Source: Isochrysis galbana | Lineage: Eukaryota; Haptophyta; Isochrysidales; Isochrysidaceae | Assembly: GCA_018136815.1 (NCBI GenBank) | Contig: CM030942.1 | Location: forward strand, 177,976-241,975 | Length of the DNA stretch: 64,000 nucleotides | Reading direction: 5' to 3' | Shown here: positions 30,765-41,841 of the stretch, in pieces | How the letters are laid out: each line of letters opens with the position of its first letter | Numbering within the stretch: position 1 is the first letter of the stretch | The notes under the pieces: model-generated | Told to the model about the DNA's origin: nothing | Database searches by the model: none | The model's input: only the letters and a program-made list of their open reading frames with translations | Translations under genes and position numbers: made by a program

Positions 30765-33248
30765 TTACTCGTGACACACATTCTCGTCCTGCCGTGTGGC
30801 TAGCTCTCTCGCCCGCTCGCGGAGCGCAAACTTTTGCACTTTGCCTGTTGAGGTTTTGGGCAATCCCCCGGGCACGTGCACCACCATCCTAGGCGCCTTG
30901 TAGTGTGCCATCCGATCGCGGCAGAAGGCGATGATGTCAGTTGCGCTGGTCCTACGATGGTCTAGGCACGTGCTCTCGCCATCGGACCACAAGTGCCCGT
31001 CTTTGAGGGAGATGAAGGCGCAAGGGGTCTCGCCCCAATGGCGGTGCGGCATCGCGACCACAGCGGCCTCGAGGATTGAGGGATGGTGGTAAAGCGCCGC
31101 CTCCACCTCAACTGTTGAAATATTCTCTCCGCCCGAAATGACAATATCCTGCGAAGCCGGGCCATCCAAGGAGGTCCGGTGGGGCACCGCAGGCTTGGCC
31201 GCGCGCGGGCGGGCGAGTGGGCACATGAGCACTTGTGGGCCCACGAGGTGAGGCAGCACCAATGTATGGCAAGCGCAGACCTTGGCCCGATCCTTTATCT
31301 CCAAATATCCTGAGGGGTGCATCACGGCCAAGTCCCCCGTCCTGAACCAACCACTGCCGAGCGCGGCATTGGAAGCTGCCTCGTCGTACAAGTACCCCTT
31401 CATCACGGCGTTGCCCCTCATCACCACCTCTCCTAGGCTCTTGCCGTCGGACGGGACACACTTCCAATGGGATGGCATGCCTCCTGCATCCCCACTTGGG
31501 GCATGGGCCTCGCATGCCGAGGTCGTTCCCTCGCCGATTTGAACCACGCGCAAGTCCTCCAGCATTGGGTGTCGGACGCCCTGCCGCGCCTTATTTCTCG
31601 CCACGTCGGCAGGCGGCAGGCCTGCCCACTCCTCCTGCCAAGGGCATCCAACTGCAGGTCCGTAGCTCTCGGTCAGCCCGTAAACGTGTGTCATCTCAAA
31701 GCCAAGGCGCTCCATCGCCTCCAAGACCGCCGCCGGTGGAGGAGCGCCTGCGCACAGCATCTTGACGCGCCGCTCACGGCCACGAGGGGTGGTGGGCTGG
31801 CTGCTGTTGGCAGCCGGATTGTCACGCATCGATGGCTCCGAACGACCGCGTAATCTTAGATGGGCAGTCGAGGGCGAATAGGCCCCAACTCCCCCGGCCT
31901 CGCGAACCGCGTCGGCCTCTGGCGAATGCAGGAGCATGTTGGCGACAACCGGGGCCCCGCACAAGTGACTTACGCCTTGCGAGGCGATGGCCCCAAAGAC
32001 AGCAGATGGGTCAACCGAGCGGAGGCAAACGTGCGTACCTGCCTACGAAGCGGAATGGGTCCAAGGTTCAGCTAGGAAAGTGGCACATGGCAGCAGCTTG
32101 GGCGCGACGGGAGAGCGGCCTCGCGCGGCCGGCCCGAAATTCCCTTGGGAAATAGCAGTGCGGTTTCCAAAAGGTCGGCGCGGTGGCCGCCCTGTCTCAG
32201 ACGAGGCGAGGCGAGCAAGTTTCCTCACCTGCATGGTGATAGTGAATGGAAAGCACCAGCCATTGCAGTGAAACATGGGTAGGGTCCATAAGTAGGTTGG
32301 ATGCTGCTCGAGCCCCCAAGTGAGCGCATTGTTGATCGCCGTGAGCGCGGCACCGCGATGGCTGCGAGACGGCAAGAGGTGGTCAGTTGGTGCAGAGATG
32401 GAAACTCGCGTCAGGGTTTCCTGCCCGCAGAGCACAGCACCGTGGTCGCGCAATGGCCAATCCAGTTGGGCAATGCGAGGGCCCCACCTATAGAGAACAC
32501 CCTTGGGCTTGCCTGTCGTGCCGCTAGTGTAGTTGACCGCCTGCGTCTCCCACTCATCCCGTGGCATCTCCCAATTTGCGCGCCAGCAACCCCTGTCGAC
32601 AGCCACGTCGACAGAGGCGAGGAGCTCCTCGTAGCTGCATTCTGCTACCCCCGATGAGGCGGGCATATGTGGCGCCACCTCGTCGACAAGGTCGATGACT
32701 CGCGGCCGCTGCGACGGCTCCATAAAACTGAGAGCCTCGCGTGTCAGCGACCCATAAGCCGTATCTGCCAGCAGCACCTTGGCGCGGCAGTGCCCCATGA
32801 TGTAGGCCAGCGTGGGAGCGTCAAGCCGCGTGTTGATCGGGTTGATCACGCCACCCGCCGCATTGACGCCATGCATCGCCTCGATGAACGCGGGGGTGTT
32901 GGGCGAGAGGATGGCGACAATGTCAGCGCGTCGGATGCCGAGGCGGCGGCGCAGCGCGATCGCGAGCCGCGATACCCGTTCAGCTGTCTGAGCCCAGGTT
33001 TGCACGAGCTGCGGCGGCGCAGCCTCGCTCCATTCGCCGTACACGATGGCCGGCCGTTGCGGGAACACCTCAGCCGTGCGCGCGAGCCAGTGGAGCGGGG
33101 TGAGCGGCACGTGGTTGGCCGCACGTGGCGCGAGGAAATCGGAGGATGGCGTCACACTGGAGGAGGCGAGGAGGCGCCGCCGCATATCCCAGGGGAGCAC
33201 CGCGCGCTGAGAGATGTGGGAGAAGACTGTGAACAGCGAGCGAGGCAT
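30765..33248 (-). CDS. AMP-dependent acyl-CoA synthetase / acyl-activating enzyme
   Basis: Four exons are supported: 32488-33248, 32229-32361, 31281-32042 and 30765-31148. The introns of 126, 186 and 132 nt have GT-AG ends, and joining restores family sequence; the product is 679 residues. It activates a carboxylic acid with ATP and passes it to CoA. Visible are the P-loop YTSGTTGKPKG, the LPMFHCNGWC motif, THVYGLTESYGPA, GWFRTGDLAVM, the hinge IKDRAK joined to DIVISGGENIS, and the catalytic lysine motif PKTSTGKVQK. The first 35 residues are Arg/Ser-rich and look like a mitochondrial presequence. The pattern is closest to plant AAE-type short/medium-chain enzymes; the substrate is unknown. 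A loop of about 35 residues after NMLL is longer than usual. It is divergent from biotin-protein ligase. Confidence 0.9.
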
Positions 33249-33249
33249 C

Positions 33250-33522
33250 GGGGCGGGATGGGGAGGGGTGGGGGGCAGAGAGAGGAGGGGAGGGAGGAGG
33301 AGTCGGTGGGGGGAGGGATGAAGGGGAGACAGGGCGGGAGAGGGGGAAGGAGGGGGGAGGGGAGGATGGACGGGGGACGAGGCGGGAGAGGGGGAAGGGG
33401 GGGCGGGGGTGGGGGGGGAGTCTCAGCGAAAGGGAAGAGGGCGAGGAGATACTGAGGAAGAGAAAATCAAAGAGAGGAAGAGGGCGGGGGGGGAGGGGGG
33501 GAGAGAAGAAGAAGAGAACAAG

Positions 33523-33562
<40 letters not shown>

Positions 33563-33580
33563 GGGAAACGTTTCTAGATC
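33250..33580. repeat. G/GA tract in a divergent promoter region
   Basis: The 394 bp between the acyl-CoA synthetase and biotin-protein ligase starts are mostly purine on the + strand, with a clean GA run at about 33526-33565. Both promoters must lie here. Confidence 0.85.
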
Positions 33581-33628
33581 GAGTACTCCAGCCCAGTAGT
33601 TCTTCTACTGTAGAGTACAAAAGTACTC
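33581..33628 (+). promoter_or_regulatory. Candidate AGTACTC promoter boxes
   Basis: GAGTACTC at 33581-33588, GAGTAC at 33613-33618 and AAAAGTACTC at 33619-33628 lie 15-62 bp before the biotin-protein ligase start codon. The same core appears upstream of MED22 and of the ZPR1-like gene. A promoter role is inferred from position only. Confidence 0.35.
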
Positions 33629-33642
33629 CGAGAGAGAGAGGG

Positions 33643-34590
33643 ATGGCGAGTGGTGGGAGGAAGACGGCGACTTGCGGAGGAGATCGCCGCGCGCCGATGC
33701 GGCCGGTGGTGCCCTTCGACCAGACGGCCTTCTCACGGCTTCTACCGAGCACATGCTCGCTCGGTCGTCGGCTCGAGTACAAGCAGTCCACGCCCTCCAC
33801 GATGGACGTCGCCAGGGAGCTCGTGGGCAACGAGGGGGCCAGCACACTCCATGGCGCTCTCGTTCTCACCGACGACCAGACGGCGGGCGTTGGGCGCCGT
33901 GGGCGATCTTGGGAGTCAGAGGCGTGCTGCTCACTCCTCTTCTCGTTGGTTTGGGCGCCAGCAGCCGCCGGAACCCCCGCCGTCTTCCCGGAGCTCGTGC
34001 GCCTCAACCTGGCAGCGCCCATCGCGGTCGTTGGTGCGTGCGCGGCTGTCGGAGTGGACTCCGCCCTCATCAAATGGCCAAACGATGTGTGGGCGGGCTC
34101 GACGCCGAGAAAGCTGTCGGGGGTGATATTGGACTACAATGGCGGGGATTCCGCTGTGCTAGGAGTCGGAATCAACGTACTTCAAGACATGAGCGCCCAC
34201 CCTGCCGCCACTTCCTTAACCACGTTGCTTTCTGACCGTGCACTGCTCACATCGCCGCTATCCCCGCCGCCATCGCCGATGGTGGTCTACGAGTCGACAC
34301 TTCTGCGGGAGCGTGTGCTCTCCTGCTTCTGCGTCGAGCTGGAGCGCCTCATGCGAATGGATACCTCGGCCGTCATAGCTGAGCATTCCAGGCATGATTT
34401 GTTGAAGGGGAAGACAATCCGGGTACACCACAAGACGCGAGACGAAGATGACCCTCGTGATTACGACGCAATTGCACTTGGACTTGGGGACGATGGCGCA
34501 CTGAAAGTGAGGCCTGTTGCCTCAGCGTCGGTCGTTTCACTTTGCGCAGAAGAGATCTCGATCACGCCCTATCTCAATAGTTTGAAATGA
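33643..34590 (+). CDS. Biotin-protein ligase (BirA/holocarboxylase synthetase-like)
   Basis: The single-exon, 315-residue protein has the BPL catalytic fold. TDDQTAGVGRRGRSW is the biotinyl-AMP loop (GRGRxG-type, here GRRGRS). KWPNDVW starts at residue 144, KLSGVILDY follows with the catalytic lysine, and VLGVGINV is the next conserved strand. The C-terminal small domain is present. The enzyme attaches biotin to carboxylases such as acetyl-CoA carboxylase. No DNA-binding N-terminal domain as in bacterial BirA and no long holocarboxylase-synthetase extension is seen. ATG 33643 follows the purine tract; upstream codons in frame are low complexity. Confidence 0.9.
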   Translation: MASGGRKTATCGGDRRAPMRPVVPFDQTAFSRLLPSTCSLGRRLEYKQSTPSTMDVARELVGNEGASTLHGALVLTDDQTAGVGRRGRSWESEACCSLLFSLVWAPAAAGTPAVFPELVRLNLAAPIAVVGACAAVGVDSALIKWPNDVWAGSTPRKLSGVILDYNGGDSAVLGVGINVLQDMSAHPAATSLTTLLSDRALLTSPLSPPPSPMVVYESTLLRERVLSCFCVELERLMRMDTSAVIAEHSRHDLLKGKTIRVHHKTRDEDDPRDYDAIALGLGDDGALKVRPVASASVVSLCAEEISITPYLNSLK

Positions 34591-35110
34591 GGTGGCCTAC
34601 AAGTATCCAGACCTCGTTCATATGGCCTCGGCTTGAAATAGTGCATGTACTAGTACAACGAATGGGTACAAGAATGAGGGTTGTTCAGGCATCAGAAGGC
34701 ATCGTCGTTCGCACCGTTCCTTCATCGCAGTGCTCCTATTCTCAGTGGACTTAACGATCCTACAAGAGCGTCCGACAAGCGGACCTCGATTGGAGGATGC
34801 ATGATGCTTATGAAGCTTCGGCTTATTCCTTGACATTCGCGCGTGTCACGGCACCTGTGGCAACTTTTCCGCGTAAGCAATATTCAGCACAATGGAAACA
34901 TTGGTGAGATACGAACGCGAACGAAATCACTCAAATACTGCCAAGCGTGAATGAACTGGTACGCACGTGATGTTTGTGTGTTTGTCCTACCTCGCCTCGT
35001 GGGTCTTATGGCAAACTAGGGGCGGGGGGCCGAGTGCTAGGCTAGAAACTAGGGTAGTTGGAGGTATCACTGATAAGGATCTTTGAATAGTCTCACCGCG
35101 CTCGAGGCTT
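34591..35110. other. Intergenic, no gene recognised
   Basis: About 520 bp lies between biotin-protein ligase and the LINE tail. No frame or repeat is recognised. Confidence 0.4.
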
Positions 35111-37165
35111 TGAATCCCACTTACAAAAAAAAACTTCTTAATATTCTCGCCGCGCGCGCGACCCTGCACGGTATCTTCGCAGCCTCGCCCGTTTCCCTTC
35201 ACTCCCCCTACACCTGCCTTGCGGCTCGTCCCCTCGTGCTCTACCTAGGGGCTGGGTGTCGTGGGTCTCCAGTGGCAGACGGTGTGTGCCGATTCGCGAT
35301 GGCCTGTTTCGCGCCTTCCTGCTCCTATGCCATCGGGCTACCGGCTATTGTGTGTTTGCTCCTTGTGCTGGGTGTCAGGCAGCTGTGGTCAGTGTGTCTA
35401 GGGCCTACTTTAGGATGGTGGGCGGCTCGCGGCGCGGGGTCGCTTGGTTAGGCTAGTCGCTCTGCTATGTTGAGGGCTTCCGCTACCAGAGATAGATTCG
35501 TGCTCATGACTAGGGCGCCTTTGTTGTTAGTTAAGAAGACAGGGGCGCTGAGGTCGTGTGGAGATTTGATTTTCGGCTTCCTTCCCAGGGAGGCCTTGCG
35601 CGTGCGTGCGGTTAAGAAGTTGTCCGGAGGTTCCCGACCTCTGACGAGGGCCGTGAACCTGCTTAGGACTCTTTCGATAACCGGTACGTGGTGGAAGGTG
35701 TGATTTTCGAATTCCAATTCCACTTTGTAGAAGTCGCTTATGATGTATCTCCATGCTATTAGGTAGAGGGCTTTAAGGCTATCCGGCGTCGGGGAATTCG
35801 GGTATGCGAATAGTCTGTCTTTGATTTTTTGAGTCGTCGATCTGTCTTTCGCCGGGGTGTACCCCGCTACGGCTTCTATGGTTTGAAATATCGGAAGCGT
35901 GGACGGGCATCTAGCTAGGTGCGTCGAGTTTTCTCTGTGTTTCCCGCAGAGTCTACATCTTGTGGTGGTCGCCGCTGCGAACCGGTTTCGCGTACCCAGC
36001 CTCCTATGGGTAACGTGCTTGAAGTGCAGGTGTTTGTCTGTGTGTTTTAGTAGGGGGTGGGTATAGAGTTTCGCCACGTGCTTCCATTCATCGTGCGTTA
36101 GGTCTAGCTTGCGGGCCCACGCCTCTCGCGCTGGCTGAGGTTTGTTGCGGGGGCCGTCCCCTTTGAGCTCTCGCGTTATATCCGACACGGTGATTTGGTC
36201 TAGTTGTGTCTTTTCGTTAAGCGTGTACTCGTCCGCAAGAGGGAATTCGAGGTGTTTCGGGCCTTTTAGTCCATTTTCCCATTTAGCTGGGGCGTAGTAG
36301 TGATCCTCCTCGCCCGGTTTTGCTACCACGGTGGTGTCTGTGGTCTCGCCTAGATAGTTGGTGTTTGTATAGATCCATATGTTATTCATTCTAGTTATGT
36401 ACGTGTCGCTCTCGGAGACTTTGGTTTCTCTAGACACTTCTAGCGGCAATGCTGACGCGCTCGGCGATCCCGTGCTCGACTCGGCGGGGGCCGGGTCATG
36501 GGGCGGGGTCTCTTTTGCTTTTTCTAGGAGGTGCGAGACGTGTTGCACCACCCGCTCCCACGAGTCTAGGAATTCCGTTTTGTTTATTCTGCTCCCCTTG
36601 TGATCGAATACTTCGGGGAGGTGTTCCAGGTATTGAGCGCAATCCTCTCGCGTGTAAGGTTCCGTGAGGTCCTCATTTTTATAGATGTTATGTGCAACGT
36701 GCGTCTGAAGGGATTCCCATAGGCTGATCCACGCCCCGCGTTTGAGCGGTGGTGGGTCGTGAGGATTGTGCCATATTGGCTGTGACAGTGCTCCTTCCCT
36801 TGTGAGTCTCGTGCGGCGTATGTTTAGGGTCCTGAAGTACACCAAGGCGTCCTTCCAGAATGCTGGCAGTGCCGGGTTTCCCCTGCTACTGCGGGTGAGC
36901 GTCTTCGTAGGAATCGAGGATAGGACTGCCCCGCGGCCGAGTCCAGTCCGGCAGAACCACGCGTCGAGCGCATGCTTCCAAATAGCTTTTCTTGCGTTGA
37001 GGTAGTTTAGTATCCATTTTGTTTGTAGAGCTCTCACGTGCGTTGTCCAGTGGAGGAGGCCGATCCCCATTGTTCGTGATGCGCACTCCGCGTCGTGTAC
37101 GGGGTATTGTGGGTGCCTCACCCACTTCGTGATTTTGCCTGTGTAAGGGCTCTCTTGGGGGACAG
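35111..37165 (-). mobile_element. 5'-truncated LINE (non-LTR retrotransposon)
   Basis: The minus frame 35448-37121 encodes 557 residues from the C-terminal half of a LINE ORF2. After a KWILNYLNARKA helix and DAWFCRTGLG come a long helical region and a zinc knuckle CRLC...HLARC (C-x2-C-x8-H-x3-C). LIAWRYIISDFYKV and a C-terminal tail to the stop at 35448 complete it. The reverse transcriptase and endonuclease are missing, as expected for a 5'-truncated copy; the upstream boundary is about 37165. A 3' untranslated region of about 330 bp ends GGCGAGAATATTAAGAAG plus a T run at 35111-35138. The open frame is long and unbroken, so insertion was recent. Confidence 0.85.
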
Positions 37166-37432
37166 CGGGCTGCAGAACTCATAGCAATGGCACCAGACAG
37201 GCAGGGCCTGCGCTCCATTGGGCATGCCTTATGGCAGAGGCCCCTCTCACCCCGGTGAGGGTCGTGCCGCCTCGGCGGCGCGACCCGCGGCCTGGTGGCC
37301 CTTATGGGCACAACCCCATGACATGCAACATAGCGACACAACTCAACAACTCAAGAAGGCTCCACAAAATGGATCTGCTGGTCGCATCCCTCAGCCAGAG
37401 GGGAACCACAACACCCGTATCCCCTGGCACCT
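37166..37432. other. Repeat-like GC-rich spacer
   Basis: It includes a CATGCCTTATGGCA word also found at 39580-39600 and in the SINE-like elements, so at least part is old repeat. No gene is seen. Confidence 0.35.
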
Positions 37433-37796
37433 GCTGTTGTATTCCTGCCCATCTGAAGGCTGTAGGCTGTAGGCATGAATATTCGTGTGAGGTACGCGCT
37501 CACAATTACAATTGAACAGTTCCCCGTGTTGCCGTGTTGCCACTGACGCACAAGACACACAGATTCGGATTCCCCATGGTCTCAAGTCCAGGTTTGCATA
37601 TTTTGGTCTCGAAATTTGCGATTCGAATTTTGTTTTTGCTGTCACTATATCATTGTTGGCTCGTTTAAGGTAATAAACCGGCATGACTTCGACTTCTCGT
37701 TCTGCAGCCGCTCTGCGGAGACTCTCTCTCTCTCTCTCTCCGTCCTCGCTCTCCTCGGCCGACGGAGGGAAGTTTCGTCCAAAACATTCTCCGGTA
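37433..37796. repeat. Dispersed repeat F, copy 2
   Basis: It matches 18764-19118 and ends at AAAACATTCTCCGG, where repeat A2 begins. It has small duplications relative to copy 1, such as GGCTGTAGGCTGTAGG at its start. Confidence 0.85.
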
Positions 37797-38046
37797 ATAA
37801 AAAAATTTTCCAACTGGGAAGGTGTGCTGGTCCGAAGTTTTTTCTTCAGTGAAGGTGCAGGTGAAGGTGAGAGTGCAGGAACTGCAGGTGCAGGTGAAGA
37901 CACGGTGAACGGGGCGCGCTGGGCGGCCAGTAGCCCGCCAAGGTGGCTGTTGATCGTGCTCCCGTGGGATTGCAAGTTGAGAGCCAAAATTGATCAAGTG
38001 GTGGGGCACACCACCCATGTTATCGGGAAAAATAAGCAGGCACCTG
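37796..38046. repeat. Dispersed repeat A2, copy 2
   Basis: It begins with AATAAAAAAATTTTCCAACT, then GGGAAGG, and matches 3304-3556 with few changes. After AAGCAGGCACCTG it continues into a different + frame (to 38300) that reads VLLDTTVYAAIVELLLELEG and onward. That frame may be the rest of the element's protein and is absent from copy 1. Confidence 0.8.
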
Positions 38047-38862
38047 GCGACCTGGTTCTCCTTGACACGACGGTCTATGCGGCCATCGTCGAACTCCTGC
38101 TCGAGCTCGAGGGCGTCGACCCCGAGCCAGATTTCTGGGCCCGCTTCTCGCGGGGCCCATGGCATATCGCAGTCAACGAAGACTGCGCACAACAATTCCA
38201 AGCCCGCTACGGCCTCCAAACCGCCATCCGCGTTCACCAAACGGAAGTCGCGGTGCAAATCAAAATCGACAACGCCGAAGCAAATGGCAAGTGGCGGTGA
38301 CGTCGCCTATCCCCTAACGGCGGTTGCAGCAAATAACAATGAGACGACGGAGGTTTGGCGCGGTGGGCGTCCAGAATCTCCGGCTCGTCATCTCATAGGA
38401 AGGAAGCGGATGAACGGCTGACAGTAGTACGGCGAATGCGAATGGGCGCCATCGCTTGTCCCACATCGCCAATTGTCTGGGTGGTCGGGGCGAGCCGTAT
38501 CGTGATCGGGAGGAGTGGGGCAGACGAGGATTCATGTACGAATCCGCACAATACGTTTCTTGTGCACGTATTCGCCTTATCACAGCAACATTGCAAATTT
38601 TTTGCATGTCTTGCACATTTGCTAATTGAATCCAAGTGTTAGAGCATTACCATTACCCATCTCCGTACCGTTGAGCGTTCACACTTTTCCTATATTCGCT
38701 CACTATCGTATCGATGCCTCATCATCGATGACGCAACCTAGGCGAGACTTTGGTAGTGCATGCACTAATGTAATACTAAGTAGAGCATGTCATTACGACA
38801 ATACGTGCATAACTGGAATGCAGCTGCAACGAACAGCTTGGAGCGTTTCAAGAGGTCTAGGC
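38047..38862. other. Possible element-coding remnant then intergenic
   Basis: The + frame runs to 38300 with a protein-like composition (DPEPDFWARFSRGPWHIAVN) but no family match. The remaining 560 bp downstream of MED22 has no recognised feature. Confidence 0.3.
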
Positions 38863-39264
38863 CTAACTCTTGTCTTCTTCCACGGGCTCTGCTGGTAGCC
38901 ATCTCCTTGCTAGATAGTATGCCTCCTCTAATTCTCGCAGCGCCTGCTGCATTTCGAGGCGCATGACCTCCAGCCGCCGTTCTCCTTCAGCAGCTACGGC
39001 TTGTTCGCGCTCAGCGAGTATGTGCACCTCTGTCGCAATGGTGTCGCCATCGCTGAGCAATCTGTCAAAAGCGAGGTCTTCCGCAAGCTGTAGAAGCCCG
39101 TCGGCGGACTGAAGCATGCCAGCCGAGAGCACGGCTGCAGAGAGCTCGTCTGCCTGCTGCTCTACCGGCCCGCGCAACCTCGCACAAAGCAGCAAGTTGC
39201 TGAACTGCTCGAGCATGGCAGAGACGCCATCGTTGAGCTTCCGTTCAGCGCGTGAGACGTCCAT
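38863..39264 (-). CDS. MED22: Mediator complex subunit 22
   Basis: The 133-residue protein fits the Surf5/MED22 family in length and pattern. An N-terminal helix (ERKLNDGVSAMLEQFSNLLL) matches the family's conserved opening. AADELSA-type residues and SADGLLQLAEDLAFDRLLSD correspond to the RAGESLMKLVSDLKQFLILND segment. The C-terminal helix ends RLEMQQALRELEEAYYLA, like the LRDEISIDLYELEEEYYSS end of animal and plant MED22. MED22 sits in the Mediator head, which links transcription factors to RNA polymerase II. The ATG at 39264 is used; in-frame codons upstream start with GTG. A GAGTACTTTAATACTC palindrome-like box lies about 155 bp upstream. Confidence 0.85.
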   Translation of the reverse strand: MDVSRAERKLNDGVSAMLEQFSNLLLCARLRGPVEQQADELSAAVLSAGMLQSADGLLQLAEDLAFDRLLSDGDTIATEVHILAEREQAVAAEGERRLEVMRLEMQQALRELEEAYYLARRWLPAEPVEEDKS

Positions 39265-39416
39265 CGTATCCAAAAGCCCGGACGCTATCAAGAGAGTGTG
39301 CGAGGCGCGAAGCACGATAAGGAGAGGTGGAATGGAATGGGGTAGAGGCTTGCAACCAGCGAGAGAGAGGGGGGAGCGGGGGAGGGAGGGCCAGCCGACG
39401 GCCGCCTACTCTCGCC

Positions 39417-39432
39417 GAGTACTTTAATACTC
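39417..39432 (-). promoter_or_regulatory. Candidate promoter box upstream of MED22
   Basis: GAGTACTTTAATACTC is a near-palindrome built on the AGTACTC core. It lies 153-168 bp before the MED22 start codon. The role is inferred from recurrence of the core near other genes. Confidence 0.3.
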
Positions 39433-39474
39433 TATTCTGCAGCACTTCTCCCTCTGCTCGTCTACACTCTAGCA

Positions 39475-39620
39475 ACACCAACTAAGTTTATACTTGGTTC
39501 GCCAAGGGGGGGGCACGAGCCCCCCCCCTCTCTCCACTCCTCCCCTGTTGTGGGGGAGGAACCACCTACCCTCTTGGCATGCCTTATGGCATGCTAGGAG
39601 CAAACTGCCCTGCCCCGCGC
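39475..39620 (+). repeat. SINE-like repeat 5' end
   Basis: The sequence CAACTAAGTTTATACTTGGT and the following G/C-rich stretch is the reverse complement of 42540-42663, the 5' end of the element there. Similarity fades after about 39620 into C-rich sequence and the 3' part is not found. Confidence 0.7.
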
Positions 39621-40132
39621 GAACCCCCCCCCCCCCGCTCCCGCTCCGTCTCTGCGCAGCTGCGGAGGCCCCCGCCCTCCCCCCGGCCCCCGCATTCCCG
39701 ATTTCCCCCCCCAGCTGCCCCGCATCGCCCCGCGCCTGCTGCTGCCGCTGCCCACTCCGCCGCCAGCGCACATCTGCCACCTCCGTGTCGCATTCGCGAA
39801 TCGACACTCGTTAGGCTTCGCTATTCTCTTCGTCGTTCGGTATTTATCGTTATAATTCTCTCGTTCTCGTTCTCGGTCAAAAGCTTCGCTTGGATGCATG
39901 GAATCGTGGGTTGTGGAGCGCCCTCTCTCTTTCTCTCGAAAGAGAAGGGAAGTTTCCCCACCTTTCTTCCTCCCAGGCGCCTCGCAAATAGGTTTAATTT
40001 GCTATCTCTACAGCGGTTCTTTATCTGCTTCTGGGGGCAATCAGGTTTAATTTACGACCTCTTCGTACCTCCCCCTTAGGCACATCGCACTCCTTTCGTC
40101 TTATTTGGTAGGTCTCTTGGAATCTTGTGCGG
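39621..40132. other. GC-rich spacer, no gene recognised
   Basis: C-rich open frames cross it but no domain is visible. It may be the diverged body of the SINE-like repeat that begins at 39475. Confidence 0.35.
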
Positions 40133-40625
40133 CAGGATTGCCCCTCGTTTCCGTTATGGTGCGATTCCCCTTCCAGACGGGATCGCCGACAGATCGCCTT
40201 CTGATCGTCGTCCGTCGTTGTCTGGCCGGAGTGTTTGGTTTTGATTTTAGTCGAGTTACGTAAGAAAGTCGTGGGGCGAGAGTCGGGGTGTTTTCCTGGG
40301 TGTCGTTGTCCGTCATCCTGTCGTCAGTCGTCATTCGTCGTCGCTCTCGCTCTCGTCGCTCTCGTTCTCGTAACACTCAGACCCTACAAACTCGCCTCGC
40401 CTCGCCAGCCCCTGCCATCACAGCCCTCCTCATACTCACCCTCGCCTCTCGCTGCTCGTTCCATGTCGCTCTCGCCGCCGTCCTCGCCCTCGCCCAAGCC
40501 CGCCTGCCCGCCTTCCTCTGCTGACGGGCTGAAGCCCATCAGCACCTCCGAACTCGTCTCCTCCGCCGCGCCTGCCGCCGGCATGGCCCCTTCCTCATTG
40601 CCCTCAGGCCCTATGGGCCATCACA
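40133..40625. repeat. Dispersed repeat E, copy 2
   Basis: It matches 13251-13735 from the GATTGCCCCTCGTTTCCG opening to CCCTATGGGCCA. It contains one extra CGTCGCTCTCG unit. It is followed by sequence unlike that after copy 1. Confidence 0.8.
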
Positions 40626-40714
40626 ATTCGTCACTCCGCTTCCGTCGCCTTTCCCCGCCTCGCCGCCTTCGAGCACGCGGGCAGCACAAGATAAAGATAA
40701 ACAAGAAGCAAGAA

Positions 40715-40934
40715 GCAAGAAGGCCTTCTTGGACTCGTGGGCGACGATAGTTCAACACACTTCGAGCCTCCTCGAAAAAGCACAACCAAACCCGACACTC
40801 GAGCACAACCCGGCGGGGCCGGGCGACATAAACATAAACCCGGGCGACACCGCAACGGGAGAATCGCAACACCGCGGGAAATCGGGGTATGTGACAGTGA
40901 GACATACATCACCAAGATGAATAATATCAGGCGA
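40715..40934 (+). mobile_element. Internal LINE fragment
   Basis: The + frame reads FLDSWATIVQHTSSLLEKA, matching FLDSWTTIVQHASSLLEKA of the LINE at 56316. It runs on to a YITKMNNI-like segment after a frame change. About 220 bp remain; both ends are lost. The hAT-like element begins just after its right end. Confidence 0.75.
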
Positions 40935-40942
40935 TACACCCC

Positions 40943-41839
40943 TAGGGCTTGGCGGAAATGTCTCGTTTTTTCTGCCCAAATGTCTCTCAGAAATGGGCGA
41001 GACATGTCTCGTCCTGCAGCCCAAATGTCTTGTAAAATGTCTTGCAGTTTAGTTTTTTTTTCGTGATGCGCAGCGCTTGTGGGCGCGTTGGGCGGTAGGG
41101 TGTTTGCTCATTCAGCCATCTCAAGCCATCTATCATCTATAGATAGACGATAGAGATAGCGTTGCAAATACATACCTTCTAAAAGCTCTCAAATCACATA
41201 TACATACACTCTACACTAACCACCTCACACCTTACTCATCAAACACCACGCTTGTTGCTATTGTAGCGCAACATCACGGACGCTTCAATCTGGTTAGACA
41301 AAGACGAAGCACGAACAGAAGGAAACATACATACATGCAAGCAATGAGAACACACGTTCACAAGAGCTCGCTGCTCTCGCCGTCGCTCGCCTCGTCCGAT
41401 TGTCGTTCAGGGCGACCTCCTCCTCCACATTCTCCCCATCGGTCTTGTCCATGTCATCAACGAGAAGCTGTGAACTTGAGGCGCGTGTTGTGTACGTGGC
41501 GTGCTGATCCTGCGCCAAGGCGAAGGGCCGCGATGATGTGAGTGTGGAAGAGACAAGGGCTGGTGTGTGGCGCATGGGACATGCAGGCATGCAGTGTGCA
41601 AGCAGGTTGGAGGGGCTGGGGAGTCAGCTCACCTAACACCTAAGCCCTGGGCCGGCCATTGAGCGCGCCGACGCGCACGCGTGCACGCGTAGTGACAGTT
41701 TTGTTTTTGGAATGTCAGTTTTGTTTTTGGAGAGAGCGGCCTCACCAGCCCAAATGTCTCGACATGTCTCGAGACATCTCTTTGGCGAAAATCCGCCCAA
41801 ATGTCTAAAAGAAAGTCTAGACATTTCTGCCAAGCCCTA
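40943..41839. mobile_element. Non-autonomous hAT-like element, 897 bp
   Basis: Terminal inverted repeats are TAGGGCTTGGCGGAAATGTCT at the left and its complement with one mismatch at the right (CATTTCTGCCAAGCCCTA). Both ends carry several subterminal AAATGTCT and GAGACATGTC words. The 8-bp target duplication TACACCCC lies at 40935-40942 and 41840-41847. The 8-bp duplication and the TAGGG-type ends fit the hAT superfamily. No transposase frame is seen inside, so it depends on an enzyme encoded elsewhere. It sits between a LINE fragment and the tail of a repeat A copy. Confidence 0.88.
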
Positions 41840-41841
41840 TA